Origin: Zoogloeaceae bacterium
GTDB lineage: Bacteria; Pseudomonadota; Gammaproteobacteria; Burkholderiales; Rhodocyclaceae
Direction of reading: 5' to 3'
Assembly: GCA_031287525.1 (NCBI GenBank)
Contig: JAITSU010000054.1
Coordinates: 1 to 34,147 of the forward strand
DNA length: 34,147 bases
The position numbers and the translations under genes were made by a program. Below the pieces are notes generated by a model, which made no database searches, was not told where the DNA came from, and saw only the letters and a program-made list of their open reading frames with translations. Position 1 is the first letter of the stretch. Each line of letters opens with the position of its first letter. This document shows positions 7,014 through 17,149 of this stretch, piece by piece.

Positions 7014-9287
7014 TTAGCTGGCGCCCTTTTCCGTGACCACCAATGCCGTGAGATTGACCACGCGCCGCACCGAGGCGGACGAGGTTACGACATGCACAGG
7101 GCGCGCCGTACCCATCAGGATGGGGCCGATGGTGACGCCATCGCCGCCGGTCATTTTGAGCAGGTTGTAGGAAATGTTGGCGGCGTCCAGATTCGGCATG
7201 ATGAGCACATTGGCTTCGCCCTTCAACGGCGATTCCGGGTCGGAAGACTGGCGCACGCGCTCGGAAAGCGCGGTGTCGCCGTGCATTTCGCCGTCGATTT
7301 CCAGCCCCGGCGCCTGTTCGCGCACGAGCGCGAGGGCTTGGCGCATCTTGATGGCGGAAGTCGACTGCGAAGAACCGTAATTGGAGTGGGAAAGCATGGC
7401 AATCTTCGGCGTGAAACCGAAGCGGCGCACGGTTTCTGCCGCCATCAGGGTGATTTCCGCGATTTGCCGGGCGTCGGGATTTTCGTTCACATGCGTGTCC
7501 GCGATGAACAGGGCGCGGCGCGGCAGCAGCAGGTGATTCAGGGCGGCCAGCGTGTTGTGACCGGCGGCTTTGCCGATGATTTCGTCGATTTCGCGCACAT
7601 GCAGGTCAAAATACCCGGAAAGACCGCAAATCAGCCCATCCGCATGTCCCAGTTTGACGAGCAGCGCGCCCAACACGGTGCTGTCGGAACGAACGCGCAG
7701 CTTTGCCATCTCAAGAGTGATGCCCTGACGCTTCATCAGGTGGTGATAGGCTTGCCAGCATTCCTGATAATGCTCGGCGTTATCCGGGTCGACGATTTCA
7801 AAATCCACGCCGGCGCGAATCTTCAGATTGGCTTTTTGCAGGTTTTGGGCGATGACGGTCGGACGCCCGATCAGAATCGGATGCGCCAACTTTTCTTCGC
7901 GCACAATTTGCGCGGCGCGCAGCACCCGCACATCCTCGCCTTCGGCGTAAACCACGCGGCGGCTCGGCATCTGCCGGGCAGTCTGAAAAATGGAGCGCAT
8001 CCCCGCGCCGGTCTGATAGACGAATTCGGTCAGGCGTTGGCGATAGGCGTCCCAATCCGTAATGGGGCGCGTTGCCACGCCGGATTCCATCGCGGCGCGA
8101 GCGACCGCCGGAGCGATACGCACAATCAGACGCGGGTCGAAAGGCTTGGGGATCAGGTATTCGCGCCCGAATTCCAGTTGATGCCCCGGATAGGCGACCG
8201 CCACTTCATCGGAAATTTCCGCTTCCGCCATTTCAGCGATGGCGTGGACGCACGCCAACTTCATTTCTTCGGTGATGCGGGTCGCGCCCACATCCAGCGC
8301 GCCCCGGAAAATGAAGGGGAAGCAGAGCACGTTATTGACCTGATTCGGGTAATCCGAACGTCCGGTGGCGATGATGGCATCCGGGCGAACCCCTTTCGCC
8401 AGTTCCGGCATGATTTCCGGCGTCGGATTCGCCAGCGCGAAAATCAGGGGATTGGGCGCCATGCTGGTGACCATTTCGGGTTTCAACACGCCAGCGGTGG
8501 AAAGCCCCAGGAAGATGTCGGCATCCTTGACGGCATCGCCCAGGGTACGCGCTTGGGTGTCTTGCGCGTATTGCGCTTTGGTGGCATCCAGTTTTTCGTC
8601 ACGACCAATCCAAATCACGCCCTTGGAATCGCAGACGGTGACATTTTCCTTCTTCACGCCCAGATGACACCAGAGATTCAGGCAGGAGATGGCGGCAGCG
8701 CCCGCGCCGGAACAAACCACCTTGACGGCTTCAATTTTCTTGCCGACGACCCGAAGACCATTCAGCATGGCGGCGGCAGAAATAATGGCCGTGCCGTGCT
8801 GGTCATCGTGAAAGACCGGAATGTTCATCCGTTCCTTGAGTTTTTCCTCAATATAGAAACACTCAGGCGCCTTGATGTCTTCCAGATTGATGCCGCCCAG
8901 CGTAGGTTCCAGCGAGGCGATGATGTCGATCAGTTTGTCCGGGTCGTTTTCCGCAAGCTCGATGTCGAACACGTCGATGTTGGCGAATTTCTTGAACAGG
9001 CAACCCTTGCCTTCCATCACCGGCTTGGCGGCGAGGGGGCCGATGTTGCCCAGGCCAAGCACCGCCGTGCCGTTGGTGACAACGCCGACCAGATTGGCGC
9101 GGGACGTGTATTCAGCCGCCGCGTTCGGGTCTTCCACGATGGCCTCGCAAGGGACGGCGACGCCGGGAGAATAGGCAAGCGCCAAATCCCGCTGGTTGGT
9201 CAGCCCCTTGGTGGGAAGAACGGAAATCTTGCCGGGAGTAGGGTGGCGGTGATAGTCGAGCGCGGCCTCGCGCAAATCCTTTTCCAT
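7014..9287 (-). CDS. maeB: NADP-dependent malic enzyme, two-domain MaeB type
   Basis: The enzyme decarboxylates malate to pyruvate with NADP reduction. The 757 residues match MaeB (E. coli 759). An N-terminal malic domain ([22 protein letters not shown]) is followed by an NAD(P)-binding domain ([31 protein letters not shown]). The C-terminal third from about residue 425 is a phosphotransacetylase-like domain ([29 protein letters not shown] region, [18 protein letters not shown]). That domain is typically regulatory, responding to acetyl-CoA, rather than catalytic. A TATACT box (9340-9345 on the reverse strand) lies about 50 bases upstream of the start, next to CTGACAC heptads. Confidence 0.95.
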   Translation of the reverse strand: MEKDLREAALDYHRHPTPGKISVLPTKGLTNQRDLALAYSPGVAVPCEAIVEDPNAAAEYTSRANLVGVVTNGTAVLGLGNIGPLAAKPVMEGKGCLFKKFANIDVFDIELAENDPDKLIDIIASLEPTLGGINLEDIKAPECFYIEEKLKERMNIPVFHDDQHGTAIISAAAMLNGLRVVGKKIEAVKVVCSGAGAAAISCLNLWCHLGVKKENVTVCDSKGVIWIGRDEKLDATKAQYAQDTQARTLGDAVKDADIFLGLSTAGVLKPEMVTSMAPNPLIFALANPTPEIMPELAKGVRPDAIIATGRSDYPNQVNNVLCFPFIFRGALDVGATRITEEMKLACVHAIAEMAEAEISDEVAVAYPGHQLEFGREYLIPKPFDPRLIVRIAPAVARAAMESGVATRPITDWDAYRQRLTEFVYQTGAGMRSIFQTARQMPSRRVVYAEGEDVRVLRAAQIVREEKLAHPILIGRPTVIAQNLQKANLKIRAGVDFEIVDPDNAEHYQECWQAYHHLMKRQGITLEMAKLRVRSDSTVLGALLVKLGHADGLICGLSGYFDLHVREIDEIIGKAAGHNTLAALNHLLLPRRALFIADTHVNENPDARQIAEITLMAAETVRRFGFTPKIAMLSHSNYGSSQSTSAIKMRQALALVREQAPGLEIDGEMHGDTALSERVRQSSDPESPLKGEANVLIMPNLDAANISYNLLKMTGGDGVTIGPILMGTARPVHVVTSSASVRRVVNLTALVVTEKGAS

Positions 9288-9349
9288 ATAATCCTCGTTG
9301 TTCTGAACGCCCCCGCCTTCGGCGCAGGGAAAGCCCGTAAGTATACCGT

Positions 9350-9384
9350 TAAACAGGTGTCAGGTGTCAGATGACAGGAATCAA
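9350..9384. repeat. Heptameric tandem repeat, GTGTCAG units
   Basis: CAG recurs every 7 bases at 9354, 9361, 9368 and 9375. Read on the minus strand this gives CTGTCAT, CTGACAC, CTGACAC, CTGTTTA. A CTGACA unit lies about 19 bases upstream of the reverse-strand TATACT box, so the repeat may supply a -35 element for maeB. Confidence 0.75.
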
Positions 9385-9537
9385 AAACGAGAGTGGGGCA
9401 GGGGGGGGGAAATTGTGTTGTCATCGGAACCCCGCTCCCTCCGCGCTATGCGCCGCTGACGGGAGATTGGTTTTCTGATGCTGTAACCTGACCTTCCTCT
9501 ATGGTTCAATATCATCGGCTGTATCGCTGACCGTCAT

Positions 9538-9571
9538 GTCGTAGGGGCGCTTCGCGAAGCGCCCCTACGAC
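9538..9571. repeat. Perfect 34-bp palindrome upstream of glmS
   Basis: Half-site GTCGTAGGGGCGCTTCG is followed exactly by its reverse complement. It keeps the GTAGGGG/CCCCTAC ends of the dispersed family but has its own centre. It lies 79 bases upstream of the glmS start. Confidence 0.9.
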
Positions 9572-9650
9572 TGTAGGTGCCTTTGTTGGATTGCGCCAAT
9601 GCCGCACGCTCACGGTAGAATGCGTCCTTTGATTTTTCGGGAATAAACCC

Positions 9651-11492
9651 ATGTGCGGCATTGTGGCGGCGACGGCGCGGGATAACGTGGTGCCGGTCCT
9701 GATTGAAGGACTGAAAAAACTTGAATATCGGGGTTACGATTCCGCCGGTATTGCGGTGTTGCAGGCGAATCAACTGGAACGGCGGCGCGCCCTGGGGCGG
9801 GTGGCGGAACTGGAAGCCAAATCGCAAGGGCTGATCGCCATGACCGGCATTGCCCATACCCGTTGGGCGACGCATGGCGCTCCGGCGGAAAAGAACGCGC
9901 ATCCCCTGATTTCCAACGGGCTGGCGGTGGTGCATAACGGCATCATCGAAAATTACGCCGAACTGAAAACTGAACTCGCGGCATTGGGCTACGAATTCAC
10001 TTCCGAAACCGATACGGAAACCATCGCCCACCTGATTGCCGAACAACAAAAACACCCGTCATCCCCCGATTTGGCAGACGCCGTGCGGCGGGCTTGCCAA
10101 CGCTTGAAGGGCGCTTACGCCATTGCCGTGGTGTCCGAACAGTCGCCGGGGCAGGTGGTGGTGGCGCGGGAGGGCGCGCCGCTGCTCCTGGGTCTGGGCG
10201 AGGCGGGACATTACGCCGCATCCGATACTTCCGCGTTGTTGAAGGTGACGCGCCAGATGATTTATCTGGAAAACGGCGATGTCGCCGACTTGCGACCGGA
10301 GGGTTTTGCCATCACCCGTTTTGACGGGCAGCCGGTCAGTCGTCCCGTGGTGGTTTCCCAACTCGCCGCTGACGCGGTGGAATTGGGGCATTACCGCCAC
10401 TACATGCAAAAGGAAATTTTCGAGCAGCCGGAAGCGCTGGCGAACACGCTGGAAATGGTCAGCGCCACCACGAGCCTGCAAACCGGATTATTTGGCGCGG
10501 ATGCCGCCGAGATTCTGGGGCAAGCCGAATCAGTACTGATTCTGGCGTGCGGCACCAGCAATCACGCGGGCATGGTGGCGCGTTACTGGATTGAGCAAAT
10601 CGCCAAAATTCCGGTCAATGTGGAATTCGCCAGCGAATACCGCTATCGGGATTCCGTACCCAATCCCAAACAACTCATCGTCGCTATCTCCCAATCCGGC
10701 GAAACCGCCGACACCCTCGCCGCCCTGTGCCACGCCAGAGCCTTGGGGCAGCCGATGACGCTGGCGATTTGCAATGTCGCCGAATCCGCCATCGTGCGCG
10801 AATCGGCGTTGCGCTTCATCACAAGAGCGGGGCTGGAAATCGGCGTCGCCTCCACCAAAGCTTTCACCACGCAGCTTGCCGCCCTGTTTCTGCTGGCGCT
10901 GACCCTCGCCAAGCAAAAAGGGCGACTGCCGGAAGCCGATGAAGCCAAACACCTGCAAGCCCTGCGCCATCTGCCCGTCGCCATCCAGAAAGTGCTGGCG
11001 CTGGAACCGGAAATCGCGGCCTGGGCGCGTCGCTTCGCCAACAAGCAACACGCCCTGTTTCTGGGACGCGGACGCCATTTTCCGATTGCGCTGGAAGGCG
11101 CGTTGAAACTCAAAGAAATCTCCTACATCCACGCCGAAGCCTATCCCGCCGGAGAACTCAAACACGGCCCGCTGGCGCTGGTGGACAAGGAAATGCCGGT
11201 CGTCGCCGTCGCGCCCAACGACGAACTTCTGGAAAAACTCAACAGCAACCTGCAAGTCGTCCGCGCCCGTGGCGGCGAACTCTACGTTTTTGCCGACCAG
11301 GGCTGCCAGATTCAGGACGACTACAAAAACGACGACGGCGTACACATCCTCGCCCTGCCCGAACACTACGGCCCGCTTTCCCCGATTTTGCACGTCATCC
11401 CCCTGCAACTGCTGGCTTACCACGCGGCGCTCATCAAGGGGACGGATGTGGATAAACCGCGCAATCTGGCGAAGTCGGTGACGGTGGAATGA
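9651..11492 (+). CDS. glmS: Glutamine-fructose-6-phosphate aminotransferase (isomerizing)
   Basis: GlmS makes glucosamine-6-phosphate from fructose-6-phosphate and glutamine, the first step to UDP-GlcNAc for peptidoglycan and LPS. The 613-residue protein begins MCGIVAA, with Cys2 as the N-terminal nucleophile of the glutaminase domain ([25 protein letters not shown]). Two SIS sugar-isomerase domains follow ([52 protein letters not shown]). It ends in the canonical [13 protein letters not shown]. No intervening glmU or ribozyme is evident upstream. Confidence 0.97.
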   Translation: MCGIVAATARDNVVPVLIEGLKKLEYRGYDSAGIAVLQANQLERRRALGRVAELEAKSQGLIAMTGIAHTRWATHGAPAEKNAHPLISNGLAVVHNGIIENYAELKTELAALGYEFTSETDTETIAHLIAEQQKHPSSPDLADAVRRACQRLKGAYAIAVVSEQSPGQVVVAREGAPLLLGLGEAGHYAASDTSALLKVTRQMIYLENGDVADLRPEGFAITRFDGQPVSRPVVVSQLAADAVELGHYRHYMQKEIFEQPEALANTLEMVSATTSLQTGLFGADAAEILGQAESVLILACGTSNHAGMVARYWIEQIAKIPVNVEFASEYRYRDSVPNPKQLIVAISQSGETADTLAALCHARALGQPMTLAICNVAESAIVRESALRFITRAGLEIGVASTKAFTTQLAALFLLALTLAKQKGRLPEADEAKHLQALRHLPVAIQKVLALEPEIAAWARRFANKQHALFLGRGRHFPIALEGALKLKEISYIHAEAYPAGELKHGPLALVDKEMPVVAVAPNDELLEKLNSNLQVVRARGGELYVFADQGCQIQDDYKNDDGVHILALPEHYGPLSPILHVIPLQLLAYHAALIKGTDVDKPRNLAKSVTVE

Positions 11493-11905
11493 GAGAGATT
11501 GATCGCGTTCTGAGTAGCGTGCTGATGATTTGCCTCGGTACATTCTGCATTTATTTGGGGGTAACAGAGCATCCCGAAAACCAGGCATGGTACTCGCAAG
11601 CCGTACATGCCACGGGGGTTGTGGTAGACAATGAATACTCCCACAAACACGACGGTTTCACATCAATCGTGGAATTTACAGACACCAGCGGACAAATCCA
11701 CATCATACGTGCTAACTACGCCTTTCGCCACATTAACGATGTCGTCAACATTGTCTATGCCAAAGACGATCCTTCCAACGCAAAGTTGTTTACTTGGGTG
11801 GAACGTTATTTTGACCCTTTGCTGTGCGCTGTCATGGGGTTTTCATTCATTTGGATAGGCATCAAGGCTTTTCGGGATGAGATCCAATTTTCGGATTCGG
11901 AATGA
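11489..11905 (+). CDS. Small membrane protein, DUF3592-like
   Basis: The 138-residue product has two hydrophobic segments (about residues 8-26 and 109-128). They enclose a soluble beta-rich part with [21 protein letters not shown] and [15 protein letters not shown], the pattern of DUF3592 proteins of unknown function. Its ATG overlaps the glmS stop codon (ATGA), so it is probably translated by coupling to glmS. Base composition is more AT-rich than glmS, which may indicate later acquisition. No specific role can be assigned. Confidence 0.75.
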   Translation: MREIDRVLSSVLMICLGTFCIYLGVTEHPENQAWYSQAVHATGVVVDNEYSHKHDGFTSIVEFTDTSGQIHIIRANYAFRHINDVVNIVYAKDDPSNAKLFTWVERYFDPLLCAVMGFSFIWIGIKAFRDEIQFSDSE

Positions 11906-11987
11906 AATCCAAAGCTGGCAACATCGCGCATGAATGTTAATATGCTGGACAAATTAAGCATTCGATGAACACAACCCCGTCTTTCAC

Positions 11988-13427
11988 ATGTCCCATCACC
12001 ACTTTTTCCCCATACCCAAATTCGCCACACTCGCCCTTACCCTGATTGCCCTGACTTTGGTCGGGCAGGCGTCGGCGCAAACGACAGAAACGCCGCAATC
12101 CCTTCCTCCCGCCGTCAGCCGCGCGCTTGCCGCCGCGAAAATCCCGGAAAACGCCGTGGCAGTGACGGTGCAGGCGCTCGACCAGAACGCGCCGCTGCTT
12201 GCCCACAACGCGCAAACGCCGATGAATCCCGCGTCGGTGATGAAGCTCGTGACCACCTACGCGGCGCTGGAAATGTTGGGCGCTGCCGCGACCTGGCAGA
12301 CCAGCGTTTGGAGCGAGGCGCAGCCCGACGCGGACGGGAATTTACGCGGCAATCTGTATGTGCAGGGCAGCGGTGACCCCAAGCTGAATCTGGAAAATTT
12401 CTGGATCTTGCTGCGCCAGTTGCGAGCGCGTGGCGTACAAAACATCGGCGGCGATCTGGTGCTCGACCGTTCGCGTTTTTCCCTGCCGCCCTATAATCCC
12501 GCCGCCTTCGACAAACGCCCGCTACGCGCTTACAACGTGGGACCGGACGCGCTGATGGTCGATTTTTACGCCATGCGCTTCATCCTGCGACCGGAAGACA
12601 ATACCATACGCTTCATCAACGAAAGCCCGAACGACCGCCTGCAAGTCGTGGCGCAACTCACTCCCGGCAAAGGCGGCTGCGACGGCTGGCGCGACCGGCT
12701 GAACATCCGCAACGAAGCGGGGCGGCTGGAAATCAGCGGCAAATACCCGGTGAGTTGCGGTGAAAAAGTCCTGCTGCTTTCCCCCTTGCCGCCGGAAACC
12801 CACATCGACGGGCTGTTCCGCGCCCTCTGGCGGGAAATGGGCGGCAGCCTGAAAGGAAAAGTCCGCGCCGGCGTCGTGCCCGCCAATGTCAAACTGCTGG
12901 CGCGACAAAGCTCGCCGCCGGTTGCCGAAATCGTGCGCGACGTGAATAAATGGAGCAACAACGTCATGGCGCGTCAGCTTTTTCTGGCGTTAAGCGGCGA
13001 AGAAGGCACACCGAAAGCGGCGGCGCAGCGCACTGGTGTCTGGTTGCAAAGTCAAGGTCTGAACTTCCCCGAACTCGTGCTGGAAAACGGCTCCGGTCTG
13101 TCGCGGCAGGAGCGCATCAGCGCCGCCAACCTGAACCGCCTGCTCATCGCCGCCTGGCAAAGCGCCGTCATGCCGGAATTCATCGCCTCGCTCCCCGTCG
13201 CCGCCGTAGACGGCACCATGCAAAAACGGCTGCGCGGCACCCCCGCCGCCGGACGCGCCCGCATCAAAACCGGCACCCTCGATGGCGTCAAGGCAGCGGC
13301 AGGTTATGTGCAGGACGAACAGGGCAGACGCTACGCGGTGACATTTTTGATTAACCATGCCAATTCAGGGGCAGGGGAGCGGGCGGTGGATGCGCTGCTG
13401 GTTTGGGTGGCGGCGGGAAGGCGGTGA
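11988..13427 (+). CDS. dacB: D-alanyl-D-alanine carboxypeptidase/endopeptidase (PBP4)
   Basis: This periplasmic class C penicillin-binding protein trims peptidoglycan stem peptides or cuts cross-links. The 479 residues match E. coli PBP4 (477). A signal peptide ends near GQASAQ (residue 31). The active-site triad is complete: SVMK (Ser83, Lys86), SNN (323-325) and KTG (427-429). The large insertion between the first two motifs is present. The start has no clear ribosome-binding site, but ATG at 11988 gives a standard signal peptide. A TTAATAT/TATGCT region at about 11936-11946 could be its -10 box. Confidence 0.93.
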   Translation: MSHHHFFPIPKFATLALTLIALTLVGQASAQTTETPQSLPPAVSRALAAAKIPENAVAVTVQALDQNAPLLAHNAQTPMNPASVMKLVTTYAALEMLGAAATWQTSVWSEAQPDADGNLRGNLYVQGSGDPKLNLENFWILLRQLRARGVQNIGGDLVLDRSRFSLPPYNPAAFDKRPLRAYNVGPDALMVDFYAMRFILRPEDNTIRFINESPNDRLQVVAQLTPGKGGCDGWRDRLNIRNEAGRLEISGKYPVSCGEKVLLLSPLPPETHIDGLFRALWREMGGSLKGKVRAGVVPANVKLLARQSSPPVAEIVRDVNKWSNNVMARQLFLALSGEEGTPKAAAQRTGVWLQSQGLNFPELVLENGSGLSRQERISAANLNRLLIAAWQSAVMPEFIASLPVAAVDGTMQKRLRGTPAAGRARIKTGTLDGVKAAAGYVQDEQGRRYAVTFLINHANSGAGERAVDALLVWVAAGRR

Positions 13428-13434
13428 CTTCACA

Positions 13435-14208
13435 ATGCGAGATAACAGGCGACGTAACCGCAACATTGGCACGGTCAAGCAGGGACACGGGCAAAATAAC
13501 CATTTGTGCATTCCTGGGCATTGGAGTACTGATGATTACCGGAATTTTACCGAGCGGCTGACCCAATACAAAAAAATTGCGCGCATCATCAATGAGCATG
13601 AATTCACCTTTGTTGTGGAAGATACCAGAACGGATTGCAGCCATGCCTGCACAGTCGAAGATGTTGTATTCATGCTTTCCCATATTCCCGCTGCGGATTA
13701 TGGTAATTTACGACTAATTATTTTTCGGCAGCCGAAACGCAAAGAAGAAATTTTGTCGCCTGTATGGGGGCGTCTCCGTTATTTTTATCATTTTGAAGGA
13801 GTGGAACAACCTGCTGTTGTGCTTGAAGCCGTCCCAAATAAAAGTCACCTGAAATACTCAAAAGGTATGCCGTTGGATGTGCGAAATGAATTTGATCGTC
13901 TCAAAAAAGATGGTCATGTCTTTATTGCCGATAAAAGAGGCTATACCAGCAAATTGACACAGGAAACCGTGCGGGCTACGCAACTCTATCGCACATTACT
14001 GCACGAATTTGGTCATTATGTGGAATACCGGCAATTCGTAGAAAATCCCGGCAGTGAATTTTCGGATATGGATGAGGTGGCACGTTCTTCCTATTACTTT
14101 GACAGTATCCCATCGGCTGAAAAAGAAAAATTCGCTCATGCTTACGCAGACCGGCTTCGTGATGCCTTGCTTCTCAAAGGCATTATTCCTTTCTCCCGCA
14201 GACATTGA
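13435..14208 (+). CDS. Unrecognised zincin-like protein with an HEFGH motif
   Basis: This 257-residue protein belongs to no family I recognise. Its clearest feature is LLHEFGHYVEY, an HExxH metalloprotease motif (His190, Glu191, His194). It is followed about 40 residues later by EKFAHAYADRL, which could supply a third metal ligand. The N-terminal half has no clear motif (cysteines in TDCSHAC). No signal peptide is seen, so it is probably cytoplasmic. ATG 13435 lies 7 bases after the dacB stop with AAGGCGG upstream, so it may be co-transcribed. It is noticeably more AT-rich than its neighbours, which suggests horizontal acquisition. Confidence 0.7.
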   Translation: MRDNRRRNRNIGTVKQGHGQNNHLCIPGHWSTDDYRNFTERLTQYKKIARIINEHEFTFVVEDTRTDCSHACTVEDVVFMLSHIPAADYGNLRLIIFRQPKRKEEILSPVWGRLRYFYHFEGVEQPAVVLEAVPNKSHLKYSKGMPLDVRNEFDRLKKDGHVFIADKRGYTSKLTQETVRATQLYRTLLHEFGHYVEYRQFVENPGSEFSDMDEVARSSYYFDSIPSAEKEKFAHAYADRLRDALLLKGIIPFSRRH

Positions 14209-14652
14209 GCGCGTACATCGCTCAACCAGATTACGGTTCCTGTAACAGTCTCGCGTTAGATACGCCGATGACGGCGCGGCAGGATAACGGCTTCAATGCT
14301 TTTGTCCGCAAGGTGTCCAGGGAGAACATCCGTATCGCAGGTCTTGTCCGGGTAAACAGCCCCTCTGTAACGCATTGAATGAAAACGAGAAAATCAACAT
14401 CATTTGACTATGGCATAGAGGAACGCGCGCGCGATGGTCAACAGAGGCTAAAATCTCCCATAGCCTTCCTCCCCATTCCCTGTTAGACTCGCGCCCCTTT
14501 TGCGGGTTTTCTCCGTTTTTCGGGTTTCCCCCATTTTCTCGCGCTGCGTAAATTTCAGTCTTTTCGCCCGGCGCGTCTTCCCCTAGCGATGTCCGCCAGA
14601 CTGACCTGCTTGCCTGCAAGCGGGCGGCAGGCGTCGGGAGCGTTTTATTCTC
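14209..14652. other. Intergenic region upstream of the rhlE-like gene
   Basis: No gene is supported in these 444 bases. TGTTAGACT at 14481-14489 could be an extended -10 box, giving a leader of about 160 bases with T-rich runs and a GCTTGCCTGCAAGC hairpin near 14608-14621. DEAD-box helicase genes often have long regulated leaders, but nothing decisive is visible here. Confidence 0.4.
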
Positions 14653-15987
14653 ATGCGATTCACCGAACTGGGGCTTGTCCCCGAACTTTTACGCGCGGTC
14701 AGCGAAACCGGCTATACCGAACCCACCCCCATTCAACGCGACGCCATCCCCCTCGTTCTGCAAGGACGCGATCTGATGGGCTGCGCGCAAACCGGCACCG
14801 GCAAAACCGCCGGATTTACCTTGCCCATGCTGCAACGCCTGTTGCAAGCCAAAAAACATTCCCACAGCCGTGGCCCGCGCGCGCTGGTGCTGGCGCCGAC
14901 GCGCGAACTCGCCTTGCAGGTGGAAGAAAGCGTGCGGACTTACGGCAAACATCTGTCCCTGAAATCGCTCGCCATGTTCGGCGGCGTCGGCATGAATCCG
15001 CAAATCGCCGCCTTGCGGCGGGGCGTGGATATTCTGGTGGCGTGTCCCGGTCGTTTGCTCGACCATGTGAATCAGCGCACGCTGGATTTGTCCGGCGTGG
15101 AAATTCTGGTGCTGGACGAAGCTGACCGCATGTTGGACATGGGCTTTATCCGCGATATTCGCAAAATTCTGGCGCTGCTGCCGGACAAAAACAAACGTCA
15201 AAACCTGCTTTTTTCCGCCACCTTCTCCGACGAAATCCGCCAACTGGCGGCGGGCTTCCTGCACGACCCCGCTTATGTGGAAGTGGCGCGTCGCAACGCT
15301 CCGGCGGAAGCGGTGAAGCAAACCATCATCCCGCTGGATAAAGACCGCAAAAAAGACGCCCTGCTGCATCTTTTCAACACACGCGGCTGGAATCAGGCGT
15401 TGATTTTTACCCGCACCAAGCACGGCGCCGACGCGCTCTCCAGAACGCTGGAAAAAAGCGGCATCCGTTCCGCCGCCCTGCACGGCAACAAAACCCAGAG
15501 CGCGCGGGTACGCGCCCTGACCGATTTCAAGAACGGCAAGCTCTCCGCGCTGGTGGCGACCGACATCGCCGCGCGTGGCATCGACATCGACCAGTTGCCC
15601 TTTGTCATCAACTACGAACTGCCCAACATCGCCGAAGACTACGTGCACCGTATCGGTCGCACCGGACGCGCCGGCGCGGAAGGCGAGGCGTATTCGCTGG
15701 TCTGCCACGATGAAAAAGACTACCTGAAAGGCATCGAACGCCTGATTCGCAAAGACCTCGACCGCCTGACGCTACCCGGCTTCGAGCCGGAAATGACACT
15801 GGAAAACCCCGCCAAACCCAACCCGCCGCGCAACGGCGGCGGTGGTAATGGTGGCGGACAGGGCAGGGGGGCAGGGCGCGGCAACATGAACAATGCCCCG
15901 CGCAACCCGCAACGCCCATCCTTCGGCGGCAAGCCGGGCAGCGGACAAAGCAAACGCCCGCGCAGCCCGCAGACCCGGCATGATTGA
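14653..15987 (+). CDS. rhlE: DEAD-box ATP-dependent RNA helicase, RhlE type
   Basis: This 444-residue protein unwinds RNA in ribosome assembly or RNA decay. All core motifs are present in order: Q motif ([14 protein letters not shown]), motif I ([11 protein letters not shown]), Ia (PTRELALQ), Ib (CPGRLLD), II (DEADRM), III (SATFS), IV (LIFTRTK), V ([10 protein letters not shown]) and VI ([10 protein letters not shown]). The tail after about residue 385 is Gly-, Asn- and Arg-rich ([18 protein letters not shown]) and probably binds RNA without sequence preference. RhlE fits better than DbpA or CsdA because no dedicated C-terminal RNA-recognition fold is seen. GGGAG lies about 12 bases upstream of the ATG. 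Confidence 0.9.
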   Translation: MRFTELGLVPELLRAVSETGYTEPTPIQRDAIPLVLQGRDLMGCAQTGTGKTAGFTLPMLQRLLQAKKHSHSRGPRALVLAPTRELALQVEESVRTYGKHLSLKSLAMFGGVGMNPQIAALRRGVDILVACPGRLLDHVNQRTLDLSGVEILVLDEADRMLDMGFIRDIRKILALLPDKNKRQNLLFSATFSDEIRQLAAGFLHDPAYVEVARRNAPAEAVKQTIIPLDKDRKKDALLHLFNTRGWNQALIFTRTKHGADALSRTLEKSGIRSAALHGNKTQSARVRALTDFKNGKLSALVATDIAARGIDIDQLPFVINYELPNIAEDYVHRIGRTGRAGAEGEAYSLVCHDEKDYLKGIERLIRKDLDRLTLPGFEPEMTLENPAKPNPPRNGGGGNGGGQGRGAGRGNMNNAPRNPQRPSFGGKPGSGQSKRPRSPQTRHD

Positions 15988-16243
15988 TGCCTTCGTCGGG
16001 GCGGTTCGCGAACCGCACCTACATCCCAACATCGGCTATCTGCGCCAGTTTATTGGCGATTTCCCCGTAGCCGAACAAAATATCGTGGTGATTCTGTCCA
16101 AGCACTCAATCGAGTTTCTTCGACACAATGTAAAAATCACAATGCGAAGTTTCTCCGAGCAAAGTCACGAATTTTCTGTGCCTGAACTCTAAGCTCTGTC
16201 CAGGAAGTCCCGTTCTGTTTCATTGGCATCATCTTTCACGCGC
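15988..16243. other. Region between rhlE and hslO with a possible small ORF or gene remnant
   Basis: It begins with a dispersed-family palindrome, GGGGCGGTTCGCGAACCGC, at about 15997-16015. An open frame at 15980-16192 (plus strand, 70 codons from [12 protein letters not shown]) overlaps the rhlE stop but has no ribosome-binding site. On the minus strand, 16026-16200 reads as two protein-like stretches (QNHHDILFGYGEIANKLAQI and FYIVSKKLD) broken by a stop, which may be a gene remnant. Neither reading is recognised. Confidence 0.3.
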
Positions 16244-17149
16244 TTACTGCAAGGTCTGCCGCCCGAAAATTTCGGCAACATCCTGCGCGGTGAAGCGGTA
16301 TTCACGGTTGCAAATATCATCCTTGATGACAATTTCGCCATGCTCGGCGAGGATGTTGTCGGCTTCTTTGCGTCCCAGAGAAAGCAGCATGTCCGCGATT
16401 TTTTCGCGGTTTTCCGGGCAGTGATAAACGACGGGGCGCGCCTCAAACAGGCGCACACCCTTGTCGTGTGTTTCACCGTAATGAATTTCTTCGGGAAACA
16501 GGCGTTGCAGGAGGGCAGGGGGGTTAAATTGCAGCAATTCTTCCGCTTTCAGCGTGGCGGCGAGATGACCGATGCGCGTCCAGCCGTCCGCGTCAAGCGC
16601 ATCCGCATCAGGCATTTTTTGCAAAAACAGACAACAGGCGGCGTTAGCGTCGGCAGCCAGAAACAGGCGGGCTTCCTGCTGCTCGGATTGTTCGAGATAG
16701 TGTTCGAAAATCTGCGCGATGGTGTCGCCAACGAGTGGCACATAACTCTGATAAGGCTGGCGCGAAGTCGGCGTATCCAGCGAGAGCATCAGTTGCCCGC
16801 CCTGTTCAGCGCCCAATAATTGCGACACGCTTAATGTTGAAAGCGGGCGGTGATCACTCTGCCGCGTCTGCGCCATGCCGCGCAAGCGCAACTGTTCGTC
16901 GCAATCCATCACCAACAGCGAAACCGGCGATTGCGAAGGTCCGCGCAATTGAAAAGTCAGCCGTCCCGCCTGTTTCAACTGCGCCGCGATGAGCGCCGTC
17001 ACCGCCGCCATTTCGCCCAACAAACGCGCAATCGCCGGGTCGTACCGCCGCCCGCGCTGCATCGCCTGCCAGCAGCCATCCAGCCGCGCCACCGCGCCGC
17101 GTATATCCAGATGCTCAAACAAAAACCGGGTCACACTGCCTTCGTTCAC
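16244..17149 (-). CDS. hslO: Hsp33-family redox chaperone with a degenerate zinc centre
   Basis: Hsp33 is a cytoplasmic holdase activated when its four zinc-binding cysteines are oxidised. This 301-residue protein has the Hsp33 fold throughout (RGAVARLDGCWQ, VTALIAAQLKQAGRLTFQL, YVPLVGDTIAQIFEHYLEQSEQ). It also keeps the usual C-terminal layout (LFPEEIHYGE, LSLGRKEADNILAEHGEI, CNREYRF). However, the canonical CxC is CPE (Cys244, Glu246) and the canonical CxxC is DDIC (Asp277, Cys280), so two of four zinc ligands are missing. Redox switching is probably altered or lost. The start overlaps the upstream ArsC-like gene by 4 bases, so the two form an operon. Confidence 0.9.
   Translation of the reverse strand: MNEGSVTRFLFEHLDIRGAVARLDGCWQAMQRGRRYDPAIARLLGEMAAVTALIAAQLKQAGRLTFQLRGPSQSPVSLLVMDCDEQLRLRGMAQTRQSDHRPLSTLSVSQLLGAEQGGQLMLSLDTPTSRQPYQSYVPLVGDTIAQIFEHYLEQSEQQEARLFLAADANAACCLFLQKMPDADALDADGWTRIGHLAATLKAEELLQFNPPALLQRLFPEEIHYGETHDKGVRLFEARPVVYHCPENREKIADMLLSLGRKEADNILAEHGEIVIKDDICNREYRFTAQDVAEIFGRQTLQ

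Larger units (their letters stand above)
9288..9650. other. Divergent intergenic region between maeB and glmS
   Basis: No gene is seen. It contains the likely maeB promoter (reverse-strand TATACT at 9340-9345), a heptameric repeat (9350-9384), an eight-G run (9401-9408), a perfect 34-bp palindrome (9538-9571) and a weak glmS promoter candidate (TAGAAT at 9616-9621). Confidence 0.6.

Noticed and set aside
6756-9374. Long plus-strand open frame of 872 codons opposite maeB
   Set aside because: It is antisense to a complete, well-conserved malic enzyme. The translation is low-complexity and shows no family motifs. Long antisense frames are common at this GC content.
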